Of a DNA stretch of 64,000 bases, positions 62,869 through 64,000 are shown piece after piece. Both the position numbers and the translations under genes were made by a program. Origin of the DNA: Paracoccaceae bacterium (lineage in GTDB: Bacteria > Pseudomonadota > Alphaproteobacteria > Rhodobacterales > Rhodobacteraceae). How positions within the stretch are numbered: the stretch's first letter is position 1; every line of letters begins with the position of its first letter. The stretch spans positions 62,001 to 126,000 of the forward strand of contig JAIOJF010000038.1 in NCBI GenBank assembly GCA_019911965.1. Reading direction: 5' to 3'. The notes beneath the pieces were generated by a model. That model was not told where the DNA came from, did not search any database, and saw only the letters and a program-made list of their open reading frames with translations.

Positions 62869-64000
62869 GCCGGGCCGGTATCGCCGATCCTGAAGCCCTG
62901 GCGCAGGAGCGTATCAAGCGGATCAACGACACGCAGGCATTGATCGAAACCGACCGGGTGCCGTTCATCTATTCCACCCGGTTCTGGGCGGCAAAAATGG
63001 CCGGGGTGACGTTTGAACAGCAAATGTACGATCTGGAGCTTGCGGCCCGGATTACCGAACAGGCGCTCGACCTTTTGCAGCCCGACGGCTACAGCCCCTT
63101 TTCCTTGCAGACCTGGGGCCCGACACTGGAAGCACTGGATTTCCGCCCGATGAAATGGCCGGGGCATGGCTGCGATCCGAATGTTTCGTTCCAGTATCTC
63201 GATAAGGAGTACATGTCGGCCAAGGAATATGACGAATTCCTCGACGATCCGACCCGCTTCAACCTGACAAAATACCTGCCACGGATTGCCGGGGCGTTCG
63301 AGGGGATCGAGCATATGCCGGACTTCGCCTCGGCGTCCGAGTTCCGGTTCCTCGCGGCGATGCGCGGCTTCGCCAATCCGGAATTCCGCAAAAGCATGCA
63401 GGCCCTGATGGAGGCCGGGGAAAAAGCCGAAGCGGCGATCATGCTGTCCGGTCGGTTCACGGCCCGTATGCGCGCCAAGGGCATGCCGGCCATCGCCGGC
63501 GGCTTCTGCAAATCGCCGTTCGACCATATCGCCGACTTCCTGCGCGGCTCGAAAGGCGCGATGCTGGACATGTTCCGCAACCGTGACAAGCTGCTGGAAA
63601 GCATCGACAAGTCGCAGATCCTGTTGACGCGGGGTGTTGTTGCCGAAGCCAAGGCGAGCGCCGAGCGTACCGGCAACCCGGTCGCCAATGTCTTCATCCC
63701 GCTGCATTGGGGGCTTGATGGCTTCATGTCGCCCGACCAGTTCAAGACGTTCTACTGGCCCGGCCTGCGCAAGACATTGATCGAACTGATCGAGGCCGGT
63801 GTCACGCCTACCGTGCTGTGGGAGGGCAATTGCACCTCGCGGCTGGAACTGATCGGCGACATCCCCAAAGGCAAGGCGGTGTACGCGTTTGAACAGACCG
63901 ATCTGGCCCGCGCCAAGGCTGTGCTGGGGGGTGTGGTCTGCCTCAGGGGCAATGTGCCGGCGTCGCTTCTGGTGACGGCGGGCGCGGCGGAGGTGGAGGA
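62865..64000 (+). CDS. Uroporphyrinogen decarboxylase-family methyltransferase (3' end outside window)
   Basis: 378 codons are visible and open to the right edge. The sequence matches the UroD/MtaA/CmuA superfamily: QTWGPTLEALDFRPMKWPGHG in the first third, SPFDHIADFLRGSKGAMLDM, then VFIPLHWGLDGFMSPDQFKTFYWPGLRKTLIELIEAG, GNCTSRLELIGDIPKGKAVYAFEQTD and CLRGNVPASLLV. Members use zinc to activate a thiol and transfer methyl groups to or from corrinoid proteins. It starts with ATGA overlapping the corrinoid gene, so the two work as a pair. Substrate side (THF, coenzyme or methylated compound) is unknown. Confidence 0.88.
   Translation, partial: MSRAGIADPEALAQERIKRINDTQALIETDRVPFIYSTRFWAAKMAGVTFEQQMYDLELAARITEQALDLLQPDGYSPFSLQTWGPTLEALDFRPMKWPGHGCDPNVSFQYLDKEYMSAKEYDEFLDDPTRFNLTKYLPRIAGAFEGIEHMPDFASASEFRFLAAMRGFANPEFRKSMQALMEAGEKAEAAIMLSGRFTARMRAKGMPAIAGGFCKSPFDHIADFLRGSKGAMLDMFRNRDKLLESIDKSQILLTRGVVAEAKASAERTGNPVANVFIPLHWGLDGFMSPDQFKTFYWPGLRKTLIELIEAGVTPTVLWEGNCTSRLELIGDIPKGKAVYAFEQTDLARAKAVLGGVVCLRGNVPASLLVTAGAAEVE

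Overview
The window is about 64 kb of GC-rich, almost gap-free chromosome from an alphaproteobacterium, most likely Rhodobacteraceae/Paracoccaceae (inference). Supporting signs are a GcrA regulator, an MmcB gene behind a GTTC-N7-GTTC LexA box, a DUF6324 gene, an NDUFS4-like complex I subunit, heterotetrameric sarcosine oxidase, several RTX/Hint exoproteins, and a tRNA-His with A73 and no G at position -1. No prophage, insertion sequence, CRISPR array, rRNA or replication origin is visible.

Layout. 1-6100: the end of an MgtE magnesium transporter, an RTX exoprotein, an unusual 873-aa bitopic envelope protein with secretin-machinery-like ends, and a SIMPL-domain protein. 6.2-12.4 kb: O-acetylhomoserine sulfhydrylase, a propeller-Hint exoprotein, a CoA-binding protein, sulfide:quinone oxidoreductase and a GDSL esterase; a probable small RNA lies between two minus-strand terminators at 10.1-10.27 kb. 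12.4-15.6 kb: the YbbA/YbbP ABC exporter pair, divergent from the esterase as in E. coli tesA-ybbAP. 15.8-20.7 kb: a 1305-aa RTX protein and a divergent AhpD-Rieske fusion share an AT-rich promoter region with three FNR-type boxes at exact 22-bp spacing. 20.7-28 kb: housekeeping genes (an 82-aa membrane protein, ptsP, lysC, DUF1178, Nudix, gcrA, ABC-2 permease).

28-34.2 kb is a sarcosine oxidase operon (soxBDAG) behind a beta-hydroxyacid dehydrogenase-like gene. 34.2-40.1 kb: tRNA-His, small conserved genes, mmcB, a candidate 6S RNA upstream of fthC, a YmdB-type phosphoesterase, a DMT transporter and an SLC13-type permease. 40.1-40.45 kb is a gene-free stretch that folds on paper into a compact three-way junction. 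40.45-47.6 kb is a TetR-controlled catabolic operon: a non-pyrrolysine MttB-family methyltransferase, two flavin/Fe-S oxidoreductases (one dimethylglycine-demethylase-like) and a ProC-like dehydrogenase.

48.1-59.3 kb holds an NDUFS4-like subunit and then a two-gene unit of unknown function: an exported SEL1-repeat protein and a 2655-aa exported protein with PASTA-like repeats. This is the best candidate here for an undescribed system. 59.4-61.2 kb: tRNA-Arg, a glycine-zipper envelope protein and a small M50 metallopeptidase. 61.2-64 kb: a LysR regulator divergent from a corrinoid protein gene and a UroD-family methyltransferase gene cut by the window end.

Working together (inference): MttB-type methyltransferase, corrinoid protein and UroD-type methyltransferase could move methyl groups from quaternary amines to a C1 carrier. 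The flavin oxidoreductases and sarcosine oxidase could take dimethylglycine through sarcosine to glycine, so the catabolic loci may form one N-methyl-compound degradation programme spread over 35 kb.
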